Assembly: GCF_003668635.1 (NCBI RefSeq)
Contig: NZ_RCWH01000008.1
Span: 118,067 to 182,066, forward strand
Length of the DNA stretch: 64,000 bases
From: Planomicrobium sp. Y74
GTDB taxonomy: Bacteria; Bacillota; Bacilli; Bacillales_A; Planococcaceae
Direction: 5' to 3'
Every line of letters starts with the position of its first letter. The first letter of the stretch is position 1. The position numbers and the translations under genes were made by a program. This document shows, piece by piece, positions 28,851-37,147 of the stretch. The notes under the pieces are model-generated. The model ran no database searches and was not told the origin of the DNA. It worked only from the letters and a program-made list of their open reading frames with translations.

Positions 28851-28963
28851 ATTATTATAGGAATAGTTTTTTTAAAAAAATATAAGAAATCGTCTTTACT
28901 TTGAACTACCCGCTCGGTATACTATTTTTAGATTAGATAATAATCTGAAAATATACAAACTTC

Positions 28964-28996
28964 CCATTTTTCTGTAAGAGAATTGGAAGTTCGTAA
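28964..28996 (+). promoter_or_regulatory. Inverted repeat in the leader of the NSS transporter gene
   Basis: AACTTCC and GGAAGTT enclose a partly paired stretch, ending shortly before the AGGGGGAG ribosome binding site. It may be a leader hairpin. Approximate limits; function unknown. Confidence 0.35.
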
Positions 28997-29011
28997 AGAG
29001 GGGGAGAAATT

Positions 29012-30544
29012 ATGGAACGTTCGCAATGGGGGACACGCGCCGGGTTTATCATGGCGGCAGTCGGCTCGGCAATCGGTTTGGGAAACATTTGGCGTTTTCC
29101 GTATGTGGCCTATGAAAATGGTGGAGGAGCATTCTTTATACCGTACTTATTCGCTCTGTTAACTGCAGGGATACCGATTCTAATCTTAGAATTCACCATC
29201 GGGCACAGATACCGTGGATCAGCGCCATTATCGTTCTTCCGCATGAGCGGCAAGAAAGCGGAATGGCTGGGCTGGTGGGCCGTACTTGTATCATTCGTCA
29301 TATCCGTTTATTATGCAGTCATCATCGCCTGGGCAATGCGATATACGATTTTTGCAATTAACCAGGCATGGGGAGAAGATACACAAGCATTCTTATTCGG
29401 AGATTTCCTTCAACTGGGAGACGTACCGGGGCAGACAGGTGATATCGTATGGGGAGTATTCATCCCATTAGTCCTGGTTTGGGCAATTACACTTGGAATT
29501 CTTTTAGCTGGAGTCAAGAAAGGGATTGAAGCTGCCAACCGGATTTTCATTCCGACATTGGTGGTCATCTTCCTTATTATTGTTATCCGCGCTGTTACTT
29601 TGGATGGAGCAATGATGGGGCTGAACGCATTCTTCGAACCGAATTTTGATGCCATCATGGATCCGTCGGTTTGGGTTGCAGCTTACGGACATATCTTCTT
29701 CAGTTTATCCGTAGCCTTTGCCATCATGATAACTTATTCAAGTTATCTTCCGAAAAAATCGGATATTACAAATAACGCATTCATTACCGGATTTGCCAAC
29801 TCAAGCTTTGAGTTGCTTGCAGGGATTGGGGTATTCGCTGTACTCGGCTTCATGGCCGCACAATCCGGAGTGGAAGTTTCTGAAGTGGCAACTGCCGGCG
29901 TAGGTTTGGCATTTGTTGTATTCCCGCAGATCATCAATGAATTCCCTGGATTGAATGGACTCTTCGGCGTCCTGTTCTTCCTGTCCTTGACTCTTGCAGG
30001 ATTAACTTCCTTGATGTCGATCACTGAAACTTATGTAGCAGCAATTTCTGAGAAATTCGGAACTTCACGCCGCAAAGCGGTTGCTTTCGGTGGCGGATTG
30101 GCTGCTGCAATTTCAATTCTGTTCGCCACACAAGGCGGTCTTTACTTCCTTGACCTTGCAGATTACTACATCAACCAATTTGGTGTTGCAGCAGTCGGTC
30201 TTGTTGAAGTTGTTATGGTCGTATGGATCCTGCGTAAAGCAGATAACCTTAAAACTCATGCGAATGGGATTTCTGACATCCAGCTTGGCGGATGGTGGAA
30301 ATTCAGCTTGGGCGTCATAACTCCGATCGTATTGGGTTATATGATGTTCGGGTTGCTGAGACTCAATGTCCTTCAACAGCACACAGATGGTGAAGGTAAC
30401 ATCATAGGAAACTACGAAGGCTATTCCGATATGTTTACATTATTCGGAGGAGTCGCTGTAGCAGCTGGTGCTCTGATCTTAGGAATCTTGTTCTCACTCG
30501 GCAAATGGCATAAGAGCCATGCTGCATTCGAGGAAGAAAAATAA
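29012..30544 (+). CDS. Sodium-dependent NSS/SNF transporter, large subunit (MetP-like)
   Basis: Neurotransmitter:sodium symporter family protein, 510 residues. It starts with RAGFIMAAVGSAIGLGNIWR, the NSS signature containing the Na+-binding unwound helix 1, and has ITYSSYLPKK around helix 6-7. It ends with an extra hydrophobic C-terminal helix. A 40-residue membrane peptide gene follows 13 bases later, as in MetPS of Corynebacterium glutamicum, which imports methionine and alanine; this pairing is the main reason for the assignment. ATG follows AGGGGGAG. Confidence 0.85.
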   Translation: MERSQWGTRAGFIMAAVGSAIGLGNIWRFPYVAYENGGGAFFIPYLFALLTAGIPILILEFTIGHRYRGSAPLSFFRMSGKKAEWLGWWAVLVSFVISVYYAVIIAWAMRYTIFAINQAWGEDTQAFLFGDFLQLGDVPGQTGDIVWGVFIPLVLVWAITLGILLAGVKKGIEAANRIFIPTLVVIFLIIVIRAVTLDGAMMGLNAFFEPNFDAIMDPSVWVAAYGHIFFSLSVAFAIMITYSSYLPKKSDITNNAFITGFANSSFELLAGIGVFAVLGFMAAQSGVEVSEVATAGVGLAFVVFPQIINEFPGLNGLFGVLFFLSLTLAGLTSLMSITETYVAAISEKFGTSRRKAVAFGGGLAAAISILFATQGGLYFLDLADYYINQFGVAAVGLVEVVMVVWILRKADNLKTHANGISDIQLGGWWKFSLGVITPIVLGYMMFGLLRLNVLQQHTDGEGNIIGNYEGYSDMFTLFGGVAVAAGALILGILFSLGKWHKSHAAFEEEK

Positions 30545-30557
30545 GGGGGTTTACGCT

Positions 30558-30680
30558 ATGGAAGTAAGCGCAATCGTAGTTATGATCATTGGTATCGTAC
30601 TTTTATGGGGCGGTCTAGCTGCTAGTATTTTTCATGCAGTGCGAAGCGGTAAAAAGAATAAGGCAGATAACGCAGCTTGA
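30558..30680 (+). CDS. metS: MetS-like NSS transporter small subunit
   Basis: A 40-residue peptide: one membrane helix (AIVVMIIGIVLLWGGLAASI) followed by a basic tail (HAVRSGKKNKADNAA). AGGGGG just before ATG 30558 serves as its ribosome binding site. Size, single helix and position right after an NSS gene match MetS-type small subunits that are required for transport by the large subunit in C. glutamicum. The other NSS gene in this window has no such partner. Confidence 0.85.
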   Translation: MEVSAIVVMIIGIVLLWGGLAASIFHAVRSGKKNKADNAA

Positions 30681-30693
30681 TATGAAGAATAGT

Positions 30694-30726
30694 AAACCCT
30701 GGAAACTTTATGTTTCCAGGGTTTTT
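30694..30726 (+). terminator. Terminator after the metPS-like pair
   Basis: AAACCCTGGAAAC/GTTTCCAGGGTTT, 13-bp stem plus T-run. Confidence 0.9.
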
Positions 30727-30875
30727 GTTTAGGCTGGACTGTTCCTTGTTAGGCTTGCGGCTTTATGGTACATTTGGGAAAGAGAATGGTTGACAGGCTT
30801 CCAGGTTTTCAAAAGAAGATTGTTTGCAATGCGCCAGTGAAAAACGAGCCTTTGCCTGAAGGCTAAAGTAAATGG

Positions 30876-31250
30876 ATGGTGAAAATTTTGATTACGATAG
30901 ACCAGTGGAATTATGAAATTGTCATCGATTACCGTGAAGGATTTCAGGAAGAAGCCATAAATAACCGTTATAGTGAGATTTTAGGCAAGTATGATTACAT
31001 ACTTGGAGATTGGGGCTATGGCCAGCTGCGGTTGAAGGGCTTCTTTGAAGACACCAACCATAAAGCCAGTTATGATACCAAAATCAGCACTTTGCAGGAC
31101 TATTTATATGAATACTGCAATTTCGGCTGTGCTTATTTCGTCATCAAGAAAGTCGGCAAAGCACCTGAGCCTGAACAGGAAGCCGCAGATGAAACAGTAG
31201 AAGAACCAAACGATCAGTCAGTACAGGAAAATCCCGTTGCAGAAGCATGA
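30876..31250 (+). CDS. yutD: YutD family protein
   Basis: A 124-residue protein with the DUF1027/YutD signature YREGFQEEAINNRYSEIL and YDYILGDWGYGQLRLKGFF. The C-terminal 30 residues are an acidic, low-complexity tail. Biochemical role unknown; the family is conserved in Bacilli. The start is not certain: ATG 30876 and GTG 30879 both lack a strong ribosome binding site. Neighbours yutE and yutF match the B. subtilis order. The stop codon lies in the loop of the terminator. Confidence 0.82.
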   Translation: MVKILITIDQWNYEIVIDYREGFQEEAINNRYSEILGKYDYILGDWGYGQLRLKGFFEDTNHKASYDTKISTLQDYLYEYCNFGCAYFVIKKVGKAPEPEQEAADETVEEPNDQSVQENPVAEA

Positions 31251-31268
31251 TGCAGCGGGGTTTTTTTA
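31231..31268 (+). terminator. Terminator after yutD
   Basis: AATCCCGTTGC/GCAGCGGGGTT with two G-T wobbles, then seven T; encloses the yutD stop codon. Confidence 0.75.
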
Positions 31269-31334
31269 TGCCATTATGCTATTATAGGTAATGATAATAT
31301 ATAGATAGAAACTATACCTGTTGGAGGGTTACAC

Positions 31335-31793
31335 ATGTATTTTATTGACCGCAGCAAAATTACAGAAACGATCGCTTATATGAATTCCTTATTGGAGTTA
31401 TATAATACTAAACCGGAATGGCACAGCCTCGAAGACCGATTGGCATTGGAGCGGCTTACGCATAACATCGTCGAATCCATCATAGATGTCGGCAATAGCA
31501 TGATTGATGGATTCATCATGAGAGATCCGGGCAGTTATGATGACATCATAGATATTTTAACAGATGAAAAAGTGATTTCGCCAGAAATGGATGCGCCTTT
31601 GAAACGGGTGATCGGTTTACGGAAACCGTTGGTGCGTGATTTTATGAAGATGGATCATGCTAATATTATTGAAGTTCTGAACGGTGCTTTTACTGAATTG
31701 GAATCGTTCGGCCCCAAAGTGGAGCATTATCTTGTCCATGAACTTGGACCGGTATCAGCATTTATTCCTGAGGCCAAAAATGAAGGACTATAA
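31335..31793 (+). CDS. yutE: DUF86/HepT-like protein (YutE)
   Basis: A 152-residue helical protein related to HepT, the HEPN ribonuclease toxin of HepT-MntA modules. The usual active-site motif is R-X4..6-H followed by Y, but here the corresponding GLRKPLVRDF has Arg where His is expected, so nuclease activity is doubtful. There is no MntA-type nucleotidyltransferase next to it. Matches YutE of B. subtilis in length and position. ATG follows GGAGGG; its end overlaps the yutF start by 14 bases. Confidence 0.82.
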   Translation: MYFIDRSKITETIAYMNSLLELYNTKPEWHSLEDRLALERLTHNIVESIIDVGNSMIDGFIMRDPGSYDDIIDILTDEKVISPEMDAPLKRVIGLRKPLVRDFMKMDHANIIEVLNGAFTELESFGPKVEHYLVHELGPVSAFIPEAKNEGL

Positions 31794-32544
31794 TGTTTAT
31801 TGCCTCGATTTGGATGGTACGGTATTTAGAGGCAGTGAATTGATACCTGAAACTGCCGATTTTATTCACCGCCTTCAAAAGAAGGGCATGGAACCTTACT
31901 ATGTAACGAATAATGCATCCATGACACAGCAGCAATTTGCAGAAAAGTTGAAGTCATTTGGTATCGTGTCACCTGCTGACCATATTATGACTTCAGCAAT
32001 TGCAGCAGCCAAATACATCAAAAGATGGTATCCGGGAAAAAAAGTCTTTATGATCGGCACAGACGGCGTGGAAGAAGCGCTTAAAAGTGAAGGAATTGAA
32101 AGGGTTTATGAAAATGCGGATATCGTCCTAATGGGTATTGACCGGAACATCAACTTTAAGAAACTGGCGACCGCCTGCCTGGAAGTCCGTAAAGGGGCAG
32201 TCTTTCTCTCGACAAACCGGGATTTGGCCTTTCCATCCGAAAGGGGCTTTATGCCGGGCAACGGCGCTTTTACGAAAGTGGTTTCTTCGTCAACAGGAGT
32301 AGAACCTGTATTCATCGGTAAACCGGAAATGCATATGCTCGAAGCGATAAAATATGAAAATGGCTGCGATAAAGAGGGAATGGTAATGGTCGGGGATAAC
32401 TACGATACCGATATTCAGGCAGGAATCCGCTTCGGGATTGATACAATTCATGTCAATACTGGCGTGACGCCAATGGAAGAGGCGGTTAAAAAAGAAGTTC
32501 CTCCTACGTATGCAATTGAAAACCTCAGTTTTTGGGAAATATAA
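31780..32544 (+). CDS. yutF: HAD-type phosphatase, NagD-like (YutF)
   Basis: HAD superfamily hydrolase, subclass IIA, 254 residues. Motif I is CLDLDGTVFRG (nucleophile Asp), motif II lies in YYVTNNAS and motif III/IV in MVMVGDNYDTDIQAG. Characterised relatives dephosphorylate nucleotides, 4-nitrophenyl phosphate or 2-phosphoglycolate; the natural substrate here is unknown. ATG 31780 lies inside the end of yutE with GAGG at 31770-31773, giving the length of B. subtilis YutF (256). Confidence 0.88.
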   Translation: MKDYNVYCLDLDGTVFRGSELIPETADFIHRLQKKGMEPYYVTNNASMTQQQFAEKLKSFGIVSPADHIMTSAIAAAKYIKRWYPGKKVFMIGTDGVEEALKSEGIERVYENADIVLMGIDRNINFKKLATACLEVRKGAVFLSTNRDLAFPSERGFMPGNGAFTKVVSSSTGVEPVFIGKPEMHMLEAIKYENGCDKEGMVMVGDNYDTDIQAGIRFGIDTIHVNTGVTPMEEAVKKEVPPTYAIENLSFWEI

Positions 32545-32567
32545 AAAAGCCATCGGAATGATGGCTT
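32541..32567 (-). terminator. Terminator of yuzB
   Basis: AAGCCATC/GATGGCTT stem; the T-run is on the minus strand. Overlaps the yuzB stop codon. Confidence 0.75.
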
Positions 32568-32802
32568 AAAACAATGGGTTTTCTTCTATAAACTCATACA
32601 CTTTGCGTGTCAGTTCTTCGGGTGTATCTGCTTCGACGATTTCGCCGTTCACTAAGGCATACAGGGTTTCGGAGCATTTAGTACAATAACTCAGGCAGCC
32701 ATATTCCAACACATCGAGATTTGGATCCCGATCGAGTTTTTCAAAAGCTTCCTGGGCCCCATTTACGATATTGCTGACGCAAAATTCAACAATCGGATTC
32801 AT
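32566..32802 (-). CDS. yuzB: YuzB family protein (DUF1450)
   Basis: A 78-residue protein with a CLSYCTKCSETLYALVNGE stretch, whose three cysteines suggest metal or Fe-S binding; the fold resembles thioredoxin-like ferredoxins. The start is ATG 32802 (MNPIVEFCVSNI), with GAGGTGA upstream; an in-frame GTG at 32811 overlaps that site. Same length as B. subtilis YuzB. It is divergent from yutJ and shares a 150-base promoter region with it. Function unknown. Confidence 0.82.
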   Translation of the reverse strand: MNPIVEFCVSNIVNGAQEAFEKLDRDPNLDVLEYGCLSYCTKCSETLYALVNGEIVEADTPEELTRKVYEFIEENPLF

Positions 32803-32877
32803 TAAGGTCACCTCGCTACTTCGAAATCCTACCTTTTTTCAGGAGGAAAGTCAATTATTTGATTTCTTCTGGAGTTA

Positions 32878-32906
32878 TTGTGAAACTTATCACAATCCGA
32901 TATAAT
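32878..32906 (+). promoter_or_regulatory. yutJ promoter overlapped by a Rex-like operator
   Basis: TTGTGAAACTTATCACAA (32878-32895) is a 6-6-6 inverted repeat matching the Rex consensus (TTGTGAA...TTCACAA). Its left half is also the -35: TTGTGA, 17-base spacer, TATAAT at 32901-32906. Rex is a repressor that leaves DNA at high NADH/NAD+, which makes sense for an NADH-oxidising enzyme. Confidence 0.75.
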
Positions 32907-32952
32907 GCTAAATGAGATAGTAGTAGACAGATGAAAGTTAAAGGAGATTTTT

Positions 32953-34020
32953 ATGCGAAAACTAGTCTTATTAGGCGGCGGTTACGGCAATATGAGAATA
33001 TTGCTTCGTTTATTGCCCAGCAGTTTGCCACAGGATGTCGAAATCACATTAATCGACCGTACGCCATTCCACAGCATGAAAACAGAATTTTACGCTTTGG
33101 CTGCCGGTACAGAATCTGATCAGGATGTTCGGGTTGATTTTCCGGAGCATGAGCGCTTAAAAATCGTCAATGGCGAAATTCTGGAAATCGGCATTGATGA
33201 AAAATGCATCTTCATGGAAAACGGCCAGCGGATCGACTATGACGATTTGGTTATCGGACTGGGTTGTGAAGATAAATACCATAACGTTCCCGGTGCAGAT
33301 CAATACACATACAGTATCCAGACTATCGGACAGTCAAGGCAGACTTATCAGGCACTGCTGGGGTTGCCGGCCAATGCAGTTGTTGGAATAGTTGGAGCGG
33401 GACTAAGCGGAATCGAACTGGCTAGTGAACTTCGTGAAAGCCGTGAAGATTTGCAGATTAAGTTATTTGACCGCAGTCCGCGTATTTTGCGCGATTTCCC
33501 GGAGCGCTTGAGTAACTTCGTGAAAAAATGGTTTGACAGCCATAACGTTGATGTAGTTTCAAACTCAAATATCACAAAAGTGGAGCCGAATCTTCTATAT
33601 AACCATGAAGAGACAATCCCAGTTGATGCAGTAGTTTGGACGGCCGGTATCCAACCGGTTAAACCGGTTCGGAATCTGGGGCTTGAGAGCGATTCAATCG
33701 GTCGCGTAGTTATTAACCAATACCACCAATTGCCTGCCAATGAGAATGTATACGTCGTTGGAGATTGTGCAGCTTTACCGATGGCGCCTTCCGCACAGCT
33801 TGCTGAAGAGCAGGCGGAACAAATTGTCAAAGTGCTTAAGATGCGCTGGAAGGGTGAAGAACTGCCTGAAACGATGCCAGAGATCAAGCTGAAAGGATTC
33901 CTGGGTTCGCTGGGCAAGAAACAAGGCTTCGCTTATCTGGCAGACCGTACAGTAACAGGACGCATTGCACGCCTTATGAAATCCGGTGTGCTATGGATGT
34001 ATAAATGGCATAATGGTTGA
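32953..34020 (+). CDS. yutJ: NADH dehydrogenase-like flavoprotein (YutJ)
   Basis: A 355-residue type II NADH dehydrogenase-like enzyme with two dinucleotide-binding motifs: LVLLGGGYGNMR at the N terminus (FAD) and VGIVGAGLSGIELASEL near residue 140 (NADH). VYVVGDCAALP near residue 272 is the C-terminal FAD motif. Such enzymes pass electrons from NADH to quinone at the membrane surface; it is shorter than YumB and lacks an obvious membrane-anchoring helix. ATG follows AAAGGAGA. Promoter overlaps a Rex-like box. Confidence 0.86.
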   Translation: MRKLVLLGGGYGNMRILLRLLPSSLPQDVEITLIDRTPFHSMKTEFYALAAGTESDQDVRVDFPEHERLKIVNGEILEIGIDEKCIFMENGQRIDYDDLVIGLGCEDKYHNVPGADQYTYSIQTIGQSRQTYQALLGLPANAVVGIVGAGLSGIELASELRESREDLQIKLFDRSPRILRDFPERLSNFVKKWFDSHNVDVVSNSNITKVEPNLLYNHEETIPVDAVVWTAGIQPVKPVRNLGLESDSIGRVVINQYHQLPANENVYVVGDCAALPMAPSAQLAEEQAEQIVKVLKMRWKGEELPETMPEIKLKGFLGSLGKKQGFAYLADRTVTGRIARLMKSGVLWMYKWHNG

Positions 34021-34035
34021 TGATAAGTTTAAACA

Positions 34036-34063
34036 AAAAGCGCTCAGCAATGAGCGCTTTTCT
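34036..34063. terminator. Bidirectional terminator between yutJ and yuzD
   Basis: AAAAGCGCTCA-GCAA-TGAGCGCTTTT, 11-bp perfect stem with A- and T-runs on the two sides. Confidence 0.88.
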
Positions 34064-34386
34064 TATTCTGCCTTAAACCCGTGCTTTTCAAGTTCTTTAT
34101 AAATGGGTTTTAATTGAACATACCCTTCTGCTGCGACTTCGTCTTCAACAAGGATCAAAGGATAAAAAAATTCATCATTTTGGATACGCTCGATATAATC
34201 TTTTTGGCGATCGTTTTCCGGCTCTTTCTCAATATCGATATAAGTAATTGAAAATGGCTGATCTTTATATTTTCTTGGTATGGCAGCCTGCAGCCACTCG
34301 AATGTATCGATCGAGGAAGGGGCATTTACACAACTGGCACAAATTACTTCTGCTCCGTATACTTCGATGGCAATATTTTTCGTCAT
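34063..34386 (-). CDS. yuzD: YuzD family protein (DUF1462)
   Basis: A 107-residue thioredoxin-fold protein with an N-terminal VYGAEVICASCVNAPSS, which contains CASC at the position of a redox CxxC. The rest (YIDIEKEPENDRQ, FFYPLILVEDEVAAEG) fits the family. Probably a disulfide oxidoreductase; partner unknown. ATG follows GGAGGT. It is divergent from the Nfu gene, as in B. subtilis. Confidence 0.84.
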   Translation of the reverse strand: MTKNIAIEVYGAEVICASCVNAPSSIDTFEWLQAAIPRKYKDQPFSITYIDIEKEPENDRQKDYIERIQNDEFFYPLILVEDEVAAEGYVQLKPIYKELEKHGFKAE

Positions 34387-34469
34387 AAATTTGGACCTCC
34401 TGGAAATTCAATAGTGGCTTTTTCTCTCTAATCACATTATAATGATTATAATGAAAGGAGTCGATATAA

Positions 34470-34706
34470 ATGACTGAAGCTTTGGTTGAAGAGCAAGTAA
34501 TGGAAGTCTTAGATAAATTACGTCCATTCCTTTTACGTGACGGAGGAGATTGTGAACTCGTCGACATAGAAGATGGCATCGTGAAACTTCGTCTGCTTGG
34601 AGCATGCGGAAGCTGCCCGAGTTCGACAATTACATTGAAAGCTGGAATTGAACGCGCATTAACGGAGGAAGTTCCTGGCATAGTTGAGGTAGAACAAGTA
34701 TTTTAA
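34470..34706 (+). CDS. yutI: NifU-like Fe-S scaffold/carrier (YutI, Nfu type)
   Basis: A 78-residue Nfu domain with the cluster-binding CxxC motif in [14 protein letters not shown]. It can receive a [4Fe-4S] cluster and pass it to apoproteins. Begins [21 protein letters not shown], the usual Nfu N terminus. ATG 34470 follows AAAGGAG. It stands near yutM, another Fe-S carrier, and away from the suf operon. Confidence 0.9.
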   Translation: MTEALVEEQVMEVLDKLRPFLLRDGGDCELVDIEDGIVKLRLLGACGSCPSSTITLKAGIERALTEEVPGIVEVEQVF

Positions 34707-34710
34707 AGCC

Positions 34711-34736
34711 AAGGGACCTGTTGCAGGTCCCTTTTT
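34711..34736 (+). terminator. Terminator after yutI
   Basis: AAGGGACCTG-TTG-CAGGTCCCTT, 10-bp stem, then T-run. Confidence 0.88.
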
Positions 34737-34748
34737 CTGTTTATATAG

Positions 34749-34778
34749 CAGTTCAAGAAAGTCAGCTTTCTTGAACTG
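34749..34778 (+). repeat. Perfect 13-bp hairpin upstream of yutM
   Basis: CAGTTCAAGAAAG (34749-34761) and CTTTCTTGAACTG (34766-34778) around TCAG. No T-run follows, and the yutI terminator is already just before it, so a regulatory role (operator or leader RNA) is possible. Confidence 0.6.
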
Positions 34779-34825
34779 GGCCAGGATTTATTGATATGAT
34801 ATTCGAAAGGAAAGGGTGACAGGTA

Positions 34826-35188
34826 ATGGAACAGGTAGTCGAAATTACAGAAGCCGCTTCTTTTCAGGTAAAAGAAATGATGCGACATAATGAAGAAGAA
34901 GATTCTTTCCTGCGTGTAGCCGTAAAAGGCGGAGGCTGCAGCGGTTTGACGTACGGCATGGGATTTGAAAAAGAGCAAGGTGCAGAAGATGATCTCTATG
35001 AACAGTTCGGGATTCCAATCCTGATTGCGAAAGATGATGCACCGATTCTTAAAGGCACAGTAGTCGATTATAAACAATCGCTGATGGGCGGGGGCTTCAC
35101 TATAGAAAACCCTAATGCCATTGCTTCATGCGGATGCGGTACATCCTTCCGTACTGCTAAAAAAGCGGGAACACCTGAAAGCTGCTGA
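34826..35188 (+). CDS. yutM: A-type Fe-S carrier (YutM, SufA/ErpA-like)
   Basis: HesB/IscA family protein of 120 residues. The three conserved cysteines are present in KGGGCSGLTYG and ASCGCGTSF. It accepts clusters from the Suf scaffold and delivers them to target enzymes. ATG 34826 follows AAAGGGTGA. It is likely monocistronic with a terminator behind it. It is the only A-type carrier in the window. Confidence 0.91.
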   Translation: MEQVVEITEAASFQVKEMMRHNEEEDSFLRVAVKGGGCSGLTYGMGFEKEQGAEDDLYEQFGIPILIAKDDAPILKGTVVDYKQSLMGGGFTIENPNAIASCGCGTSFRTAKKAGTPESC

Positions 35189-35205
35189 CATGCAACAATT
35201 GAGAT

Positions 35206-35246
35206 AAACCTTCTGCTTACAACAAGTTGCGCAGGGGGTTTTTTTC
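35206..35246 (+). terminator. Terminator after yutM
   Basis: AAACCTTCTGC pairs with GCAGGGGGTTT (two G-T wobbles) across a 14-base loop, then T-run. Confidence 0.7.
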
Positions 35247-35422
35247 TGTATAATGGGGGAATAATCTGTTTACTTGTATCGCCCTAATATCTGGTGCTAT
35301 CCAGTTGAAATCACTAGTTAAAAAGGCTAATATAGAGTGTAGGAGTAAATTGGAAACAATAACAAAATTATTTATACTGGTTTTCCGATTTAAAAAATGA
35401 CTCGAAGGTGGTTGCGATTAGA

Positions 35423-36637
35423 TTGAAAAGACCGTCAATTTTAGTATTAGGAGCAGGCTACGGTGGATTGACTACTGTAGTGAATCTGCAAAAAATTATG
35501 GGAACAGACGAAGTCGATATCACGTTGATCAACAAAAACGAATACCATTATGAAAGCACATGGCTTCATGAAGCTGCAGCTGGAACAATGACTCCAGAAC
35601 AGGTGCGTTACGATATCAAAGAAGTAATCGATCCTGTTAAAGTAAGATTCGTTCAGGCAACAGTGGAAGCAATCGATGTTGCCGGCAAGAAAGTCCTTAC
35701 AGATAATGGCGAATTTACATACGATTATATCGTCATTGCTCTTGGATTCGAAGGGGAGACTTTCGGAATTGAAGGACTTGATAAATATGCATTATCAATT
35801 GCTAATGTGAAAGCGGCGCGTTACATCCGTGAACACATTGAATTCCAATTTGCCACTTGGTCTGCAGAAGAAGTCAAAGACGACAGCCGCTTGAATATAG
35901 TTGTCGGCGGTGCCGGATTTACAGGCATCGAATTCCTGGGCGAACTGGCTAACCGTGTACCTGAACTCTGTAAAGAGTTTGATGTGCCGCGTGAAAAAGT
36001 CCGCGTAATTTGCGTTGAGGCTGCTCCAATGGTATTGCCTGGCTTTGATCCTGAATTGGTCAACTATGCAGTGGGCCATCTGGAATCTAAAGGAATTGAA
36101 TTCTCAATCGGTACTCCGGTTGTAGAAGCGACTCCTGAAGGCGTCAATATCAAGAAGAGCGATGATGAGTTTGAATTCATCAAAGCCGGTACAGTCGTTT
36201 GGGCTGCCGGAGTTCGTGGAAACAGATTGATCGAAACTACGCCAATCGAAAATATGCGTGCCCGCGTTAAAGTGGAAAAAGATTTGCGCGCACCTGCTTT
36301 CCCTGATGTTTTCATCATTGGTGATTGTGCATTGATGATCAACGAAGAAACAAACCGTCCATATCCACCGACGGCACAAATTGCTATGCAGCAAGCAGAA
36401 GCAGCTGCAGCGAATATTAAAGCATTGATCCAGGGCCAGACAACACAGGAGTTTATTCCGGACCTTAAAGGTACTGTTTGTTCACTGGGTGATGATGATG
36501 CAATCGGTGTTGTGTTCGGCAAGAAAGTCACTGGCAAGAGAGCCTCATTCATGAAAAAAATGATCGACAACCGTGCACTTTATATGGTGGGCGGACCGAA
36601 ATTGGTCATGAAAAAAGGTAAATTCAACGTACTGTAA
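35423..36637 (+). CDS. yumB: Type II NADH dehydrogenase-like protein (YumB)
   Basis: Flavoprotein of 404 residues that transfers electrons from NADH to the quinone pool. The FAD-binding motif is [13 protein letters not shown], the NADH motif [17 protein letters not shown], and the C-terminal FAD motif [10 protein letters not shown]. The C-terminal region ([19 protein letters not shown]) fits the membrane-associated part of NDH-2. The start is set at TTG 35423 because AAGGTGG at 35405-35411 precedes it and the product then begins [12 protein letters not shown] like B. subtilis YumB; a GTG at 35408 falls inside that site. Confidence 0.88.
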   Translation: MKRPSILVLGAGYGGLTTVVNLQKIMGTDEVDITLINKNEYHYESTWLHEAAAGTMTPEQVRYDIKEVIDPVKVRFVQATVEAIDVAGKKVLTDNGEFTYDYIVIALGFEGETFGIEGLDKYALSIANVKAARYIREHIEFQFATWSAEEVKDDSRLNIVVGGAGFTGIEFLGELANRVPELCKEFDVPREKVRVICVEAAPMVLPGFDPELVNYAVGHLESKGIEFSIGTPVVEATPEGVNIKKSDDEFEFIKAGTVVWAAGVRGNRLIETTPIENMRARVKVEKDLRAPAFPDVFIIGDCALMINEETNRPYPPTAQIAMQQAEAAAANIKALIQGQTTQEFIPDLKGTVCSLGDDDAIGVVFGKKVTGKRASFMKKMIDNRALYMVGGPKLVMKKGKFNVL

Positions 36638-36647
36638 TATTAGAGCA

Positions 36648-36678
36648 GAAGCCTCCGTCATGGAGGCTTCTTTATTTT
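36648..36678 (+). terminator. Terminator after yumB
   Basis: GAAGCCTCC/GGAGGCTTC stem, then TTTATTTTT. Confidence 0.85.
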
Positions 36679-36753
36679 TATGCATTTCCTGATAAATTAG
36701 TTAATAATTGTGAATTATGTGTCCATTTTATGATAATAGAAAAATAATATAAA

Positions 36754-36767
36754 TGTATCCGCTTACA
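36754..36767 (+). promoter_or_regulatory. cre-like site upstream of yuiA
   Basis: TGTATCCGCTTACA matches the CcpA consensus TGNAANCGNWWNCA at all but one position and is flanked by A and T, giving the dyad ATGTA/TACAT. A promoter candidate (TTGCTT at 36783, TATATT at 36805) follows 15 bases later. Confidence 0.4.
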
Positions 36768-36850
36768 TTCATTTCTTTCTCTTGCTTGTTTTGTAACACC
36801 ATGATATATTATCAGAATATTATAAACAATAGCAGGAGGAGGTGTTTCGG

Positions 36851-36976
36851 ATGAAGAATTTCAAACAAGTAAAACCAACAAACCAATGCCCATATTGCGC
36901 AGGCCAAGGTTATTTCCAATTGCGTTTGGGCGGATCGGAAACGTGCTCTTGCTGCTCGGGATCCGGGAAGAAATAA
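36851..36976 (+). CDS. yuiA: Small zinc-finger-like protein (YuiA)
   Basis: A 41-residue peptide beginning MKNFKQVKPTNQCPYCAGQG, with two cysteine pairs, CPYC (residues 13-16) and CSCC (32-35), each followed by GxG, like one half of a DnaJ-type zinc finger. The ribosome binding site is very strong (AGGAGGAGGTG). YuiA of B. subtilis has the same design and the same neighbour yuiB. Probably binds zinc; function unknown. Confidence 0.82.
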   Translation: MKNFKQVKPTNQCPYCAGQGYFQLRLGGSETCSCCSGSGKK

Positions 36977-37001
36977 GAATTTAAAATTTGATGATGGCTG
37001 C

Positions 37002-37034
37002 AGAACCCGCATTTCCAAATGCGGGTTCTTTTTT
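37002..37034 (+). terminator. Terminator after yuiA
   Basis: AGAACCCGCATTT/AAATGCGGGTTCT, 13-bp stem plus T-run. Confidence 0.9.
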
Positions 37035-37147
37035 AAGGAGAAAATTCCGATGCGTTGTGTCAATGTGATGAACTCTGCATTCTTGGATTGAAAGGCCTTG
37101 TTATTTCAGTTAAACTGGTTAGAGGAATATCGGAGGTTAGATTATAT

